Below, piece by piece: positions 8,160 through 17,669 of a stretch of DNA of 64,000 nt (position 1 is the first letter of the stretch; each line of letters begins with the position of its first letter). Location: contig NZ_JALDYX010000027.1 of the NCBI RefSeq assembly GCF_024267675.1, positions 1 to 64,000 of the forward strand, read 5' to 3'. The stretch is from Marinobacterium sedimentorum (GTDB lineage Bacteria; Pseudomonadota; Gammaproteobacteria; Pseudomonadales; Balneatricaceae). The translations under genes and the position numbers were made by a program. Below the pieces are notes generated by a model. It did not search any database and had not been told where the DNA came from. It was given only the letters and a program-made list of their open reading frames with translations.

Positions 8160-8936
8160 TCACAGTTGTGTTGAGATGGCGCGAACTGTCTCCAGCAGGA
8201 GGGTCGTAATTTTCTCAAACTCGTTGTCCGAGTAGCGATACTTTGGTGTACTGACGCTGATTGCGCCTACCGGTTCACCGTCGCTATCCGTAATAGCCGC
8301 GCCGAAGCAGCGAATTTCGGCCTCATTTTCCTCATCACCGATGGCATAACCCCTTTGCCGGCATAGGTCCAGCTCTCGTCTGAATGTTGGGAAGTCGGTG
8401 ATCGTGTGTTCTGTTTGAGGGGTGAGATCCAGTCGGTCGAGTATTTTTTCACACTCGGCTGTACTTAATGTGGCCAGATAGGCTTTACCGACCGCAGTGG
8501 AGTGCAGCTGAATCCGTGTGCCAATTCGGGACACCATACGCACGGCCTGAGGACTCTCTATTTTATCGATGAATGTCATTTCTGCGCCATTGTATATCGC
8601 GAGATGGATGGTTTCACCGGTCTTGTCCCGCAGGTCTATCAGGTAGCGCTGTGCCACCAGCCTTAGGTCTTGCTGCTCCAGCGCGCTCTTGGCCAGGCTG
8701 ATCAGCCGTGGTCCGAGGGTAAAAGCGCCTTTGTGCTTGTCTTCTGCGATCAACCCTTCAGCAACCAGTGCGGCAGTCAGTCGGTAGATTGTCGAACGGG
8801 GGTAAGACACGCGTTTGCACAGCTGTGCGATATCGATTTCGGGGGTGTCAGAAATGGCCTCCAATACGTTGATGAATTTGGAAAAGGCGGCGGTGCCTTG
8901 TACCTGGGGTTTGGCATCACATTTCGTAGTGGACAT
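8160..8936 (-). CDS. IclR family transcriptional regulator
   Basis: IclR-type regulator of 258 residues: N-terminal winged helix-turn-helix (about 18-80, with RSTIYRLTAALVAEGL as recognition helix) and C-terminal effector domain (about 95-250) that binds a small organic acid in this family. It is divergent from the SDR-cupin-TctCBA operon, with a pair of palindromic sites at 9124-9156 in the gap, so it likely controls that operon. Effector unknown; activator or repressor cannot be told from sequence. Confidence 0.9.
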   Translation of the reverse strand: MSTTKCDAKPQVQGTAAFSKFINVLEAISDTPEIDIAQLCKRVSYPRSTIYRLTAALVAEGLIAEDKHKGAFTLGPRLISLAKSALEQQDLRLVAQRYLIDLRDKTGETIHLAIYNGAEMTFIDKIESPQAVRMVSRIGTRIQLHSTAVGKAYLATLSTAECEKILDRLDLTPQTEHTITDFPTFRRELDLCRQRGYAIGDEENEAEIRCFGAAITDSDGEPVGAISVSTPKYRYSDNEFEKITTLLLETVRAISTQL

Positions 8937-9123
8937 ACGCTCTCCTGGCCCTTCGCGCGATTCCGCTCGGGTGCTTTTCTATCTTTGCTTACCGAATTAT
9001 ACCGACCAGAGCAGGCACCGTTACAGGGTTTCAGCTCTTTGGCGGGTCGCTCAATGGTAATTAAATCTTGAATCTTCCCGTCATCATCTCTTGACAGGCG
9101 GGATAGATCTGCGCAAATATTAT

Positions 9124-9156
9124 TCCACATTGTGACTTTGTTGTCCACATTGTGGA
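9124..9156. promoter_or_regulatory. Putative IclR operator, two sites 20 bp apart
   Basis: TCCACATTGTGAC (9124-9136) and TCCACATTGTGGA (9144-9156, a perfect palindrome around the central T) are spaced by exactly 20 bases, about two helical turns, between the IclR gene and the operon starting at 9273. This suits binding by an IclR tetramer. Assignment to the adjacent regulator is by position. Confidence 0.65.
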
Positions 9157-9272
9157 TACTAATTAAATGCTTTGTATTAAAACGGTGGATTCGAGCAGGG
9201 CGCGTTACCGCTCTTCCGGCCGCGTCTGAGCAACAAAAGCAATCTACAGCAGTACCAAATCGAGGTCAGTGT

Positions 9273-9977
9273 ATGAAATACGCTTTAGTAACGGGGGGGA
9301 CGCGTGGCATCGGCGCAGGTGTTGTCAGGTCTTTGGTGCGCGCAGGTTATCGAGTGGTGGCGACAGGTGTGAGCGATGAAGAGGTGGCTGAGTTCACGCC
9401 GATGGACGGTGTTCAGGCGTGCAAGCTGGATGTCAGCTCTCAGGCTGAAATCGACGCGCTGGTTGCATCCATGGAACAAATTGATGCGGTGGTCAACTGC
9501 GCCGGGATGGTAGTGCGAGGGGAGGGGGAGTTTGACCCCGTGAACTTCGCCCGCACTGTAGATGTGAACCTCACAGGCTCCATGCGGGTATGCGTCGCCG
9601 CTAAAGAGAAATTGGCGAGTGGTAGTGGTGCAATCGTGAATACCGCCTCGATGCTTTCCATTTTCGGGTCCGCGACAGTTCCTGGTTACTCGGCATCCAA
9701 AGGTGGTGTGTCCCAGCTGACCAAGAGTCTTGCCGCAGCCTGGGCGCAGGACGGTATCCGCGTTAACGCCGTCGCGCCGGGCTGGATAGCCACCGAGTTA
9801 ACTCGATCACTTGTTAACGATGAGGAGCGCTCAGGCGCCATTTTTGCTCGAACGCCGATGGCGCGCTGGGGCGAACCGGATGAAGTCGGTGATGTGGTGG
9901 CCTTTCTGCTTTCTCACCAGGCACGTTTTGTGACTGGTGTTGTGCTTCCCGTAGATGGCGGCTATTCCGTCGTCTGA
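9273..9977 (+). CDS. SDR family oxidoreductase
   Basis: Classical short-chain dehydrogenase, 234 residues, NAD(P)-dependent and cytoplasmic. Visible are the Rossmann glycine motif TGGTRGIGAG near residue 8, NCAG, and the catalytic YSASK, with the C-terminal VLPVDGGYS of the FabG-like group. The ATG at 9273 was chosen (GAGGT at 9262-9266 and a Rossmann start directly after); the open frame further upstream overlaps the operator. First gene of an operon with cupin and TctCBA, so it likely oxidises or reduces a hydroxy or keto group of the imported carboxylate. Confidence 0.9.
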   Translation: MKYALVTGGTRGIGAGVVRSLVRAGYRVVATGVSDEEVAEFTPMDGVQACKLDVSSQAEIDALVASMEQIDAVVNCAGMVVRGEGEFDPVNFARTVDVNLTGSMRVCVAAKEKLASGSGAIVNTASMLSIFGSATVPGYSASKGGVSQLTKSLAAAWAQDGIRVNAVAPGWIATELTRSLVNDEERSGAIFARTPMARWGEPDEVGDVVAFLLSHQARFVTGVVLPVDGGYSVV

Positions 9978-10008
9978 TAATCATCAGCTCACAACAGGGC
10001 CAGGAAAA

Positions 10009-10545
10009 ATGAGTAACGTAGGTCTAGAAATGTTGAACAGTGAAAAGTGGCAACCCTACCGGCACGCACAACCGGCCGAGGCGGCGAAGGAGCTGGTCAT
10101 TCCCAATGCCATGCCCGACGACGAACGGGTCTGGGTGCCCGTCGATGACAATGTTTGCTTCCGCCCCCTGTGCCTCTCGGCGTCCAGCGGATACTGGGTG
10201 AACCTGCTTCGAGTACGCAAGGCCGGCGTGCTGTCCAGGCACCGTCACCCGCAAGCCGTACACGGCTTCGTACTCAAAGGAGAATGGCGCTATCTCGAAC
10301 ATGACTGGGTGGCGCGTGAAGGGGGCTATGTCTATGAGGCGCCCGGCGAAACCCACACCCTGGTGGTGGATCCCCATGTCGAGGAAATGATCACCCTTTT
10401 CCAGGTCAATGGCGCCATGATCTATGTCGATCCGGATGGTAACAACGTCGGCTACGACGATGTCTTCACCCGCATCGCCAAGTGCCGCGCCCACTACGAG
10501 GAAAACGGCTTAGGTGGTGGCTATATCGATCAATTCATCCGCTGA
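10009..10545 (+). CDS. Cupin dioxygenase of the 2,4'-dihydroxyacetophenone dioxygenase type
   Basis: Single-domain cupin of 178 residues. Metal ligands appear in RHRHPQAVHGFVLKGE (two His, then Glu further on) and GETHTL, which matches the 2,4'-dihydroxyacetophenone dioxygenase/acetylacetone dioxygenase-like family, non-heme iron enzymes that split C-C bonds next to a carbonyl. ATG at 10009 is preceded by CAGGA and lies 31 bases after the SDR stop. The substrate is likely a diketone or hydroxyketone made by the upstream SDR; this is inference from gene order. Confidence 0.75.
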   Translation: MSNVGLEMLNSEKWQPYRHAQPAEAAKELVIPNAMPDDERVWVPVDDNVCFRPLCLSASSGYWVNLLRVRKAGVLSRHRHPQAVHGFVLKGEWRYLEHDWVAREGGYVYEAPGETHTLVVDPHVEEMITLFQVNGAMIYVDPDGNNVGYDDVFTRIAKCRAHYEENGLGGGYIDQFIR

Positions 10546-10622
10546 TACGGAATGATTGACCACCCGGCGACTTGCGCGCTGGGATGAATACCCTAATAAA
10601 TAGAATGAAGGACAAATGCACA

Positions 10623-11597
10623 ATGACTAATAATAAAATTGTAAAAGCTGTATCAACTTCCATGTTCATGCTGGCTCTGGGTGCCGGGGCGGCACAGGCC
10701 GGATACCCGGAAAAGCCGATTCAGCTCATCGTGCCCTGGTCCGCCGGCGGCGGCACGGATGCGGTCGCGCGCCAGATGGCTGCAGGGCTAGAGCAGGAAC
10801 TGGGGCAGCCTGTTAACGTCGTCAACCGTACTGGTGGTGGCGGTATCGTCGGCCACACTGTCATGACGATGGCGCGTCCTGATGGCTATACCCTGGGCCT
10901 GGCAACGGCCGAGATCGGGACATTTCGTCATATCGGATCGGCCTCGATCAGCTACGAGGACCTGACCCCCATCGCGTTGATCAACTTTGACTCAGCTTCA
11001 ATTAACGTCAATGCCGACTCCAAGTGGAAAACTCTTGATCAGGCGATGAGTGATATCAAGGCTCACTCGGGCGAATACACCATGTCTGGTACCACCGCCG
11101 GTAGTGCTTATCATCTCGCCTTTGCAGGTTTCCTCAGTAGCGAAGGTATCGATCCCAACTCAGTCAGACTGGTACCGAGTGAAGGCGCCGCTCCAGCGAT
11201 GCAGGAGCTGGCCGCCGGTGGTGTCGATATTGTCTACAACTCACTGCCGGAATCGGAGTCCATGGTTAAGGCCGGGCACGTACGCTCGCTGGGAGTCTTC
11301 GCCGAACAGCGTCTGGATGCCTTCCCGAACGTTCCCGCTACCATAGAGGTTACGGGCAATAAATGGGCTGCCGGTACTTGGCGCGGGCTGGCGGGACCCA
11401 AAGGGTTACCCGATGAAGTCGTCCAGAAAGTGTCTCAAGCCGCTAAAAGGGTCTGGGAGTCTAACGAGTTTCAGTCTTTCATGGCCAGCCGGGGCTTCGG
11501 TACTCAGTGGAAAGGGCCGTCTGATTTTGGCGCTTTCATGGCGGAAAGCGACGCAAATAACGGTGTCATCATCGAAAAACTGGGACTGGCTCAGTAA
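10623..11597 (+). CDS. tctC: TTT transporter periplasmic binding protein (TctC/Bug family)
   Basis: Periplasmic binding protein of a tripartite tricarboxylate transporter, 324 residues. A Sec signal peptide (about 1-26, cleaved after GAAQA) is followed by the Bug-family start YPEKPIQLIVPWSAGGGTD, with the PWxAGG loop that holds the ligand carboxylate. GAAGGAC lies 10 bases before the chosen ATG. It is followed by tctB and tctA, forming a complete system. The ligand is a carboxylate that should feed the SDR and cupin encoded just upstream. Confidence 0.93.
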   Translation: MTNNKIVKAVSTSMFMLALGAGAAQAGYPEKPIQLIVPWSAGGGTDAVARQMAAGLEQELGQPVNVVNRTGGGGIVGHTVMTMARPDGYTLGLATAEIGTFRHIGSASISYEDLTPIALINFDSASINVNADSKWKTLDQAMSDIKAHSGEYTMSGTTAGSAYHLAFAGFLSSEGIDPNSVRLVPSEGAAPAMQELAAGGVDIVYNSLPESESMVKAGHVRSLGVFAEQRLDAFPNVPATIEVTGNKWAAGTWRGLAGPKGLPDEVVQKVSQAAKRVWESNEFQSFMASRGFGTQWKGPSDFGAFMAESDANNGVIIEKLGLAQ

Positions 11598-11632
11598 GCC
11601 AATCTCAGCAACCCCGTAGCAGGAGTTTTTCG

Positions 11633-12103
11633 ATGCGTATCAATGATTGGTTCCTGGGGCTGCTTCTAGCAGCCCTGGGCGTCGCCACCCTGGTGGCGGC
11701 TCAAGCGTTTCCTACTATTCCCCGGCAAGAGTACGGAGCAGGGACTTTTCCCGCCATTATCGGCAGCTTGATGACGGCACTTGGCAGTCTGCTGGTACTC
11801 AGCGGTTGCCGTCAGCATATGCCCTTTTTTTCCTGGCATAGCAAGGTGTCGCTGTCGCGATCATTCGCGTGTTTTGCTGCGGTTATCGCATTTGTTCTGG
11901 CTTACCTATTGCTCACACCCTTACTTGGCTTTCCCATTGTGGCGCCGGTGCTACTGGCGTTGATGATCGGATGGTTGAGTGGAGGGCGCTGGGTTATGGC
12001 TGTATCTGTGGCCACGGTGATGTCCGCCATGGTCTGGCTCGCATTCGCTGAACTTTTGCATGTTCCTCTCTCATTGGGTGTTCTAGAGGAGGTGATCTAC
12101 TGA
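11633..12103 (+). CDS. tctB: TTT transporter small membrane subunit TctB
   Basis: Small subunit of the tripartite tricarboxylate transporter, 156 residues with four hydrophobic segments (for example LGLLLAALGVATLVAAQAF near the start) and the family's conserved tail with FAELLHVPL. AGGAG precedes the start. Its stop codon overlaps the tctA start (TGATG), so the two are translationally coupled. Confidence 0.9.
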   Translation: MRINDWFLGLLLAALGVATLVAAQAFPTIPRQEYGAGTFPAIIGSLMTALGSLLVLSGCRQHMPFFSWHSKVSLSRSFACFAAVIAFVLAYLLLTPLLGFPIVAPVLLALMIGWLSGGRWVMAVSVATVMSAMVWLAFAELLHVPLSLGVLEEVIY

Positions 12104-13632
12104 TGTCTGAATTACTCACTGCACTAGGAATGGTCTTCAGTTGGGATGTGATTCTGGTGGTTCTCGGAGCCTCACTGTTTGGTCTCTTTATCGGTGCAAT
12201 TCCGGGGCTGTCGGCAACTATGGCCACGGCGCTGCTGGTCCCACTGACGTTCTTTATGGATCCCCTACCTGCTGTGGCGTCCATTGTCGCCGCGACGGCC
12301 ATGGCGATCGTGGCGGGTGATATACCCGGTGCTTTGCTGCGAATACCGGGTACTCCGGCTTCTGCTGCCTATACGGAAGAGGCCTACCAAATGGGCCAGA
12401 AGGGGTTCCTGGGTCAGGCACTGGGGGTCAATCTGCTGTGTTCAGCTACGGGCGGTCTGATTGGTGTTGCGGTGCTGGCGGGGTTTGCACCCCTTATTGC
12501 TGAGTTTGCACTGAGTTTTACCAGTGACGAATATTTCTGGCTGGCACTGTTGGGGTTGTCCTGTGCCGTGCTGGTTTCCGGTGGGGTGCCGCTGAAAGGT
12601 GCGCTGTCGATGCTGCTTGGTCTGATGATCTCGATGGTGGGCATGGACTCTGTGTCGGGACAGGTTCGTTTCACCTTCGGGGTATCAGAGCTGATCGGAG
12701 GGGTTTCTATTCTACCGGTCCTGATCGGTCTATTTGCGGTCACCGAGATCCTGCGGCGCCTGCCGGAGATAGGTCGGGACGTCATACCCCAGGTACCCGA
12801 GGTTGGCAATCCTTTCAGGGGCGCCTGCTCTCTGATGTGGAAATACAAGGGCGGTGTGGTGCGCGGCGGTCTGCTGGGAACTGTAATAGGTGCTCTACCG
12901 GGTGCGGGGGCGGATATTGCGTCCTGGGTCAGCTATGCGCTGGCGCGGCGCTTTTCACGCACGCCGGAGAAGTTTGGCACCGGTCATCCGGAAGGGTTGG
13001 TTGCTGCCAGTTCGGCCAACAATGCGGCCCTGGCCGGGGCCTATGTGCCCGCGTTGGTATTCGGTATTCCGGGGGACACCATAACCGCAATTATCATTGG
13101 CGTGTTAATGATGAAAGGGATAACGCCAGGGCCCGATGTCTTTACCACCGATAGTACATTGGTTATGGCAATCTTCCTCGTTTTCCTGCTGGCCAACTTA
13201 TTGCTGCTGCCGCTGGGGCTGTTGGCCGTGAAGAGTACCCGGCACCTGCTCGCACTGCCGACATCAGTGCTTTATCCGTTGATCCTCCTGTTCTGCATTG
13301 TCGGCGCCTATGCCGCTAATAACAGCTTGCTCGACGTGGGCTTGATGCTCGTGCTGGGATTGCTGGCATATGTCATGACGGAGAATGGCTTTCCGATCGG
13401 CCCGATGATACTCGCGGTCATCCTTGGGCCTGTGGTTGAGAGCAATTTCATGCGATCGATGATCAAGAGTAATGGTGATCTCTCGATGTTGTTCGATCGC
13501 CCTATTGCGGCGGCATTGGGGGCACTAGCGTTATTAGTGTGGGGCAGCATCATTCTTGGCAGTGTCAGGAGCGCGTTAAGCCAGCGCAAAAATGGATCGG
13601 GTGACGGGAAGGCTGGCGTATGCTCGCAATAA
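12103..13632 (+). CDS. tctA: TTT transporter large permease TctA
   Basis: Large permease subunit of the tripartite tricarboxylate transporter, 509 residues with about eleven or twelve membrane segments. The family motif GAIPGLSATMATALLVPLTF lies near residue 28, and a related GALPGAGADIASWVSYALAR near residue 265, the inverted-repeat halves of the family. The Shine-Dalgarno AGGAGGTGATC (12087-12097) is an essentially perfect anti-16S match and lies inside the end of tctB. Inner membrane, cation-coupled by family knowledge. Confidence 0.94.
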   Translation: MSELLTALGMVFSWDVILVVLGASLFGLFIGAIPGLSATMATALLVPLTFFMDPLPAVASIVAATAMAIVAGDIPGALLRIPGTPASAAYTEEAYQMGQKGFLGQALGVNLLCSATGGLIGVAVLAGFAPLIAEFALSFTSDEYFWLALLGLSCAVLVSGGVPLKGALSMLLGLMISMVGMDSVSGQVRFTFGVSELIGGVSILPVLIGLFAVTEILRRLPEIGRDVIPQVPEVGNPFRGACSLMWKYKGGVVRGGLLGTVIGALPGAGADIASWVSYALARRFSRTPEKFGTGHPEGLVAASSANNAALAGAYVPALVFGIPGDTITAIIIGVLMMKGITPGPDVFTTDSTLVMAIFLVFLLANLLLLPLGLLAVKSTRHLLALPTSVLYPLILLFCIVGAYAANNSLLDVGLMLVLGLLAYVMTENGFPIGPMILAVILGPVVESNFMRSMIKSNGDLSMLFDRPIAAALGALALLVWGSIILGSVRSALSQRKNGSGDGKAGVCSQ

Positions 13633-13821
13633 TGCGACGAACCGGGCCAGTTAGGCATGTTGTCTGTACCTGCAGCCATGGGCCTGGCGGAACTCCTTGC
13701 CATCCATGAAATAGAGGCTCACCGCATTTAAGTGTCCACGGTGGAAGCTTGGGAGAGAGCCACATCTGTGTGGTCTGGAGCCGCATGCTAGTTATCCCAT
13801 TGTTTAACCAAAGCGGTGTAC

Positions 13822-13874
13822 TAACCCAACCCGGTTAATACATGAAGCAGGGACGCTTCATCATTGGCCGCAGG
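13822..13874. repeat. Intergenic repeat with GGTTAA and GATGAAG arms, copy 1
   Basis: TAACCCAACCCGGTTAATAC followed by ATGAAGCAGGGACGCTTCAT and CATTGGCCGCAGG. Two small palindromes in a row (TAACC/GGTTA and ATGAAG/CTTCAT). Nearly identical to 14003-14055. The rest of the 584-base gap between tctA and the next gene holds no supported gene. Confidence 0.75.
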
Positions 13875-14002
13875 CCAATGCTAACGCCATCTTTTCGCTT
13901 TAATAATGCCAGCAAGTCTACGCACTAATGCCCATTCTTTTAGGCTAAATAGTTATGGCATGACGGATAAGTAGGGCGGGAGCCTATTTTTCTACCAAGT
14001 TA

Positions 14003-14055
14003 TTAACCCGTCGAGTTAATACATGAAGAATGGACGCTTCATCATTGGCCGCAGG
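14003..14055. repeat. Intergenic repeat with GGTTAA and GATGAAG arms, copy 2
   Basis: Direct copy of 13822-13874 (TTAACCCGTCGAGTTAATAC, then ATGAAGAATGGACGCTTCAT and CATTGGCCGCAGG). A diverged member is at 46184-46222. Confidence 0.75.
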
Positions 14056-14216
14056 TTAATACCAGTCATAAAAATGTGTCTGAGGATCATGCGAGCAGGG
14101 GTTGGTATAGGTGATAGCACTGTTCAGCAGTGCATCAATGAACCTGTGACTCTGAATGTATTACACAAAGAGGCGGCAGCTCGCCGCAAGTATTCAACAT
14201 TAATAGGAAGCGAAGA

Positions 14217-14903
14217 ATGAATTACGATCGTAAAATCATCAATCCCCGTCCGACAGTGAATAATGATTTGGTAGCGCGCTGTCGTGAAATGAGTTCTGTC
14301 TTGAGTGTGTCGGCGGTATTCAGCGATGCCCAGAAACGGGATGGCGTCATGGATCATGAGATCAAGTTCCGCAGCATCAATAAGCCGTTTATCGGCACCG
14401 CTCTGACCGTGAAGCTGAAGCCCGGTGACATCGTCGATTGCCTGCCGATTTTCGATATTGCCCAGCCGGGTGATGTGATAGTGATCGATGCTGACGGCAC
14501 GCCCAATACCTCAATTTGGGGTGGCCTTATGTCCGGGCTTGCCCGCGCAGCGGGGGTGGCGGGTGCGGTGATCGACGGATCGGCGCGGGATACTGACGAA
14601 TCGAAACTGCTGGAATTTCCCATCGCTTCCCGTTCCGTTTCGCCGCGTTCGGCACACTCGGCCGAGTCCGGCCGCACGACGCCGATCGAGATCAATGTGC
14701 CCGTCGTGTGCGGGGGGCAAATCGTGAATCCGGGAGACCTGGTCGTTGCCGATGAGATCGGTGTAACCGTTGTGGCGCAGGATAATTTGGAGGTTGTCTA
14801 CGAAAGAGCCCGACAACTAGCCGCCAATGAGGAAAAAGTGCGGGAAGATATCCTCTCTGGGGCGACTGTTGAGCAGCTATTGGCCAAGTATGGGCGAATA
14901 TGA
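14217..14903 (+). CDS. RraA-like class II pyruvate aldolase (HMG/CHA aldolase type)
   Basis: Member of the RraA/4-hydroxy-4-methyl-2-oxoglutarate aldolase family, 228 residues, a divalent metal-dependent fold. The aldolase signature G-x20-R-D-x2-E is complete (G103, R124, D125, E128 in GSARDTDE), which favours a pyruvate aldolase or oxaloacetate decarboxylase over the RNase E inhibitor RraA. Start behind AGGAAG. It stands 127 bases before the alcohol dehydrogenase. A second copy, about 84% identical by my residue count, is encoded at 19994-20680, so both catabolic blocks use the same step. Confidence 0.85.
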   Translation: MNYDRKIINPRPTVNNDLVARCREMSSVLSVSAVFSDAQKRDGVMDHEIKFRSINKPFIGTALTVKLKPGDIVDCLPIFDIAQPGDVIVIDADGTPNTSIWGGLMSGLARAAGVAGAVIDGSARDTDESKLLEFPIASRSVSPRSAHSAESGRTTPIEINVPVVCGGQIVNPGDLVVADEIGVTVVAQDNLEVVYERARQLAANEEKVREDILSGATVEQLLAKYGRI

Positions 14904-15030
14904 ACGCTGTCTGAGAACCAACCCCGTCAGTGACTCTGGAGGGAGGAGCCTGTCTGGAGCGCTCCCGCGTCGGGATCCTCCTGTGCTGCATCCTTGTGGC
15001 ACCGGATCTATTTGATATTGGAGAGTCAAA

Positions 15031-16044
15031 GTGAAAGCACTTGTCTATACCGGCCCGAAATCCGTCGAGCTTCGCGAGGTCGCTGAGCCGGAGGCCGCTC
15101 CGGGTGAGGTAATGCTTAAGATGCGACTATGCGGTGTTTGCGGTACGGATATCGGCATCTTTGGGGGTACACACCCACGCGCTGTCGCCCCCTTGATCAT
15201 GGGGCACGAGTTCGTTGGTGAGATTGTCGGGGAGTCCAGTCGTTTTGCCAAAGGTCAGCGTGTCGTGGCCTATCCTTTGATCTCCTGTGGCGACTGCCAT
15301 CCTTGCCGCACGGGCCAGCCGCATGTCTGCGCCAAACTCAGGTTGATCGGGATCGATGGCGCGGGCGCCATGACTGAGTATGTAGCGGTCGCCGAGAATG
15401 TGCTTTTTCCTGTGCCTGAGGATATGGATGACCGCATCGCTGCTTTGGTGGAACCTCTGGCGGTTGCTGTACGAGTGGTCGAGCAATCCGGTATGAGCAT
15501 CTCCGATCGCGTGGTTGTGCTTGGAGCTGGCCCGATAGGGCTTCTGACTGCAATCGTTGCGCGTCATGCTGGAGCTGAACGGATACTGATCTCCGATATC
15601 GACCCAGCGCGGCTGAAGCTTGCTGCCGACCTGGGTTTTACTGCGATCAACGTAGGAAAAGAAGATCTCGATCAGTGGGTTATGACGGTGACAGACGGCG
15701 ACGGTGCCGACGTAGTGTTTGAATGCTCTGGTGCGCCTGTCGCAGCTCTGGATATGACTCGGATCGCAAGGCCGGGAGCTACTATCTGTCTTGCCTCAAT
15801 GCACAAGCAGTCGAATCCTGTGGCGTTGCTGGATATAGCGTTCAAGGAGCTTTCCGTGATTGGATCTCGAGTCTATACCCGCGAGCAGTTCGGTCGTAGC
15901 ATCGAACTGGCTCAGGTCCTCGCTGAGCCACTTCAACGATTGATTACCCTGACCTTACCGCTGAGTGCTGCGGGAGATGTATTCAATATTATCCAGGACC
16001 CTGCAAGAAACGACGTCAAAATCCTTATCGATTGCACCGAGTAA
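15031..16044 (+). CDS. Zinc-dependent alcohol/polyol dehydrogenase (MDR family)
   Basis: Medium-chain zinc dehydrogenase of 337 residues. Catalytic zinc ligands C37, H59 and E60 (GHE), structural zinc cysteines C86, C89, C92 and C100, and the NAD site GAGPIG (165-170) are all present. It belongs with threonine, sorbitol and L-idonate/galactonate-type dehydrogenases; the exact substrate is not visible. It starts with GTG behind GGAGAG. Context (dehydratase and aldolase genes on both sides) suggests oxidation of a secondary hydroxyl of a sugar or sugar acid. Confidence 0.88.
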   Translation: MKALVYTGPKSVELREVAEPEAAPGEVMLKMRLCGVCGTDIGIFGGTHPRAVAPLIMGHEFVGEIVGESSRFAKGQRVVAYPLISCGDCHPCRTGQPHVCAKLRLIGIDGAGAMTEYVAVAENVLFPVPEDMDDRIAALVEPLAVAVRVVEQSGMSISDRVVVLGAGPIGLLTAIVARHAGAERILISDIDPARLKLAADLGFTAINVGKEDLDQWVMTVTDGDGADVVFECSGAPVAALDMTRIARPGATICLASMHKQSNPVALLDIAFKELSVIGSRVYTREQFGRSIELAQVLAEPLQRLITLTLPLSAAGDVFNIIQDPARNDVKILIDCTE

Positions 16045-16251
16045 AGAGGCGAGACAGTGCAGGTCAGGGCCCAGTTGCGAGGCATCCTCATACTGGGACC
16101 CCGTTCGTGCGCTGTGCCATACGGACCCAGTTTTTAGATTGGCATAGATTAATGGCCGGTAGTCGAAGGCGGCAGTGCTCAAAAATCTTTCAAAGAGGCC
16201 TGTTGCGTCCGACTACTGATCCAGTTCGAGATCGGATTCAACAAGCGCGGG

Positions 16252-17400
16252 TTAGTAACGCCTAGCGTTCTCGCGCAAAAAGTCCTCATTGATGCTGAAG
16301 CCGTGCCCATATCCTTGGGGCAGAGTCACAATACCCTGGCATTGCTCTATCGGCTTGGTGACGAGATCTGAGCGAAACGGGTGTGATGAGGTGTCGTACT
16401 CGAATATAGGCCCCTCGGCGCAAAGCGTGGGGTTAACCAAAGGCGTTGCCGCAATTGCATGGAGCGAGGCATACTGCCCGATTGCGGTTCCCCAGACATG
16501 CGGGTTTACCTGAATGCCATTGGCCAATGCCAGCGTGGTGATATGTTGCATCGCCGTCAGCCCGCCCGCCATGGCCACATCTGGTTGCGCTATATCGATG
16601 CAGCGGCTGCTAACCAATTCGCGAAAACCGTACATTGTGAACTCGGCCTCGCCCGCTGCGAGCGGAATTAGAGTCTTCTGGCGCAACAAGCGAAACCCTT
16701 CCTTGTCGTCCGGATTAACCGGTTCCTCGAGCCAACGAAGCTTGAAGGATTTGAGCCCGTCCGCCAGACGCGCTGCTTCGCTGGCCGTATAGGCATGGTT
16801 CACGTCTACCATTAGTTCAATATCCTCGCCAACTGCATCGCGGATATCGGTCATGACACGGACGTCATGGTCTATGCCGAATCCCAGCTTGACCTTCATC
16901 TTGCTGAATCCCGCTTCTACATGACGCTTGGCCTCGTCGACCAGCGCCTCGGTGTCGCGATCCAGGCTTGTTCTGAAAAAGCCCGTTGCGTATGCCTTGA
17001 TTTCGCTTCGAAATGCACCGCCCAACAGAGCGTAGGTGGGTTGTTGGGCATATTTGCCTTTCAGATCCCACAGGGCGATGTCGATCGCGCTAATAGCAGC
17101 GATCACCACACCCTTCCTTCCATAGTCGCGAGTGTGATTGTAGAGCGTATGCCATAGCACTTCGGTCTCGAACACATTGCGACCGATAAGCAGAGGCGTC
17201 AGAACATGCTTGATGACCGATGCAGCGAGCTCGGGTTCGAGCAGTCCGGCGCATAGCGCTTCTCCCCACCCGCTGACACCGTCTTCAGTAACCACTTGCA
17301 CAATGGTTGCCGAACGCCGCTTCACCCACTGCTGGGAAAAGGCAAAGGACTGCGGTAGTTCAGATTTCATGGTATAGATATGGATGTCTTTTATAATCAT
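16252..17400 (-). CDS. Mandelate racemase/muconate lactonizing-family sugar acid dehydratase
   Basis: Enolase superfamily enzyme of 382 residues: capping domain 1-125, then a TIM barrel with the KxK base motif (K169, K171), metal ligands D199, E225 and E251, N201-H202 after strand 3, and the catalytic H301 in NPHVWGTA. These suit acid-sugar dehydratases or racemases acting alpha to a carboxylate. Next to a 2-keto-3-deoxy-sugar kinase and a KDPG-type aldolase, an aldonate dehydratase is the best guess. It is convergent with the alcohol dehydrogenase. No operon partner overlaps it; dctP follows 311 bases away in the same direction. Confidence 0.85.
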   Translation of the reverse strand: MIIKDIHIYTMKSELPQSFAFSQQWVKRRSATIVQVVTEDGVSGWGEALCAGLLEPELAASVIKHVLTPLLIGRNVFETEVLWHTLYNHTRDYGRKGVVIAAISAIDIALWDLKGKYAQQPTYALLGGAFRSEIKAYATGFFRTSLDRDTEALVDEAKRHVEAGFSKMKVKLGFGIDHDVRVMTDIRDAVGEDIELMVDVNHAYTASEAARLADGLKSFKLRWLEEPVNPDDKEGFRLLRQKTLIPLAAGEAEFTMYGFRELVSSRCIDIAQPDVAMAGGLTAMQHITTLALANGIQVNPHVWGTAIGQYASLHAIAATPLVNPTLCAEGPIFEYDTSSHPFRSDLVTKPIEQCQGIVTLPQGYGHGFSINEDFLRENARRY

Positions 17401-17669
17401 AAAAAATCCCCTCGTGAGTTAATTTTTTGATCTTTAGGCTTACGCGAATTTTATTTAATAGCGATTGTTACATATCGAATTACGTTGAGGTAAATCGAAA
17501 TGACGTATAGTGTTTTTACGCCTCCGGCTTAGGTGTTCGTGTATTCAGCGTATTAACACAACAGATGTGGAACTCTTCGCGCCTAAATAAAATGGGGCTA
17601 CATTGCGTGTTCGAAATTAAATATGAAATCCTGGCGGGTCTTTAGTGACGCGTCCGCCATCAATACTCA

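Noticed and set aside
14217-14903. RNase E inhibitor RraA
   Set aside because: The complete R-D-x2-E aldolase signature, extra length and catabolic context favour an aldolase.
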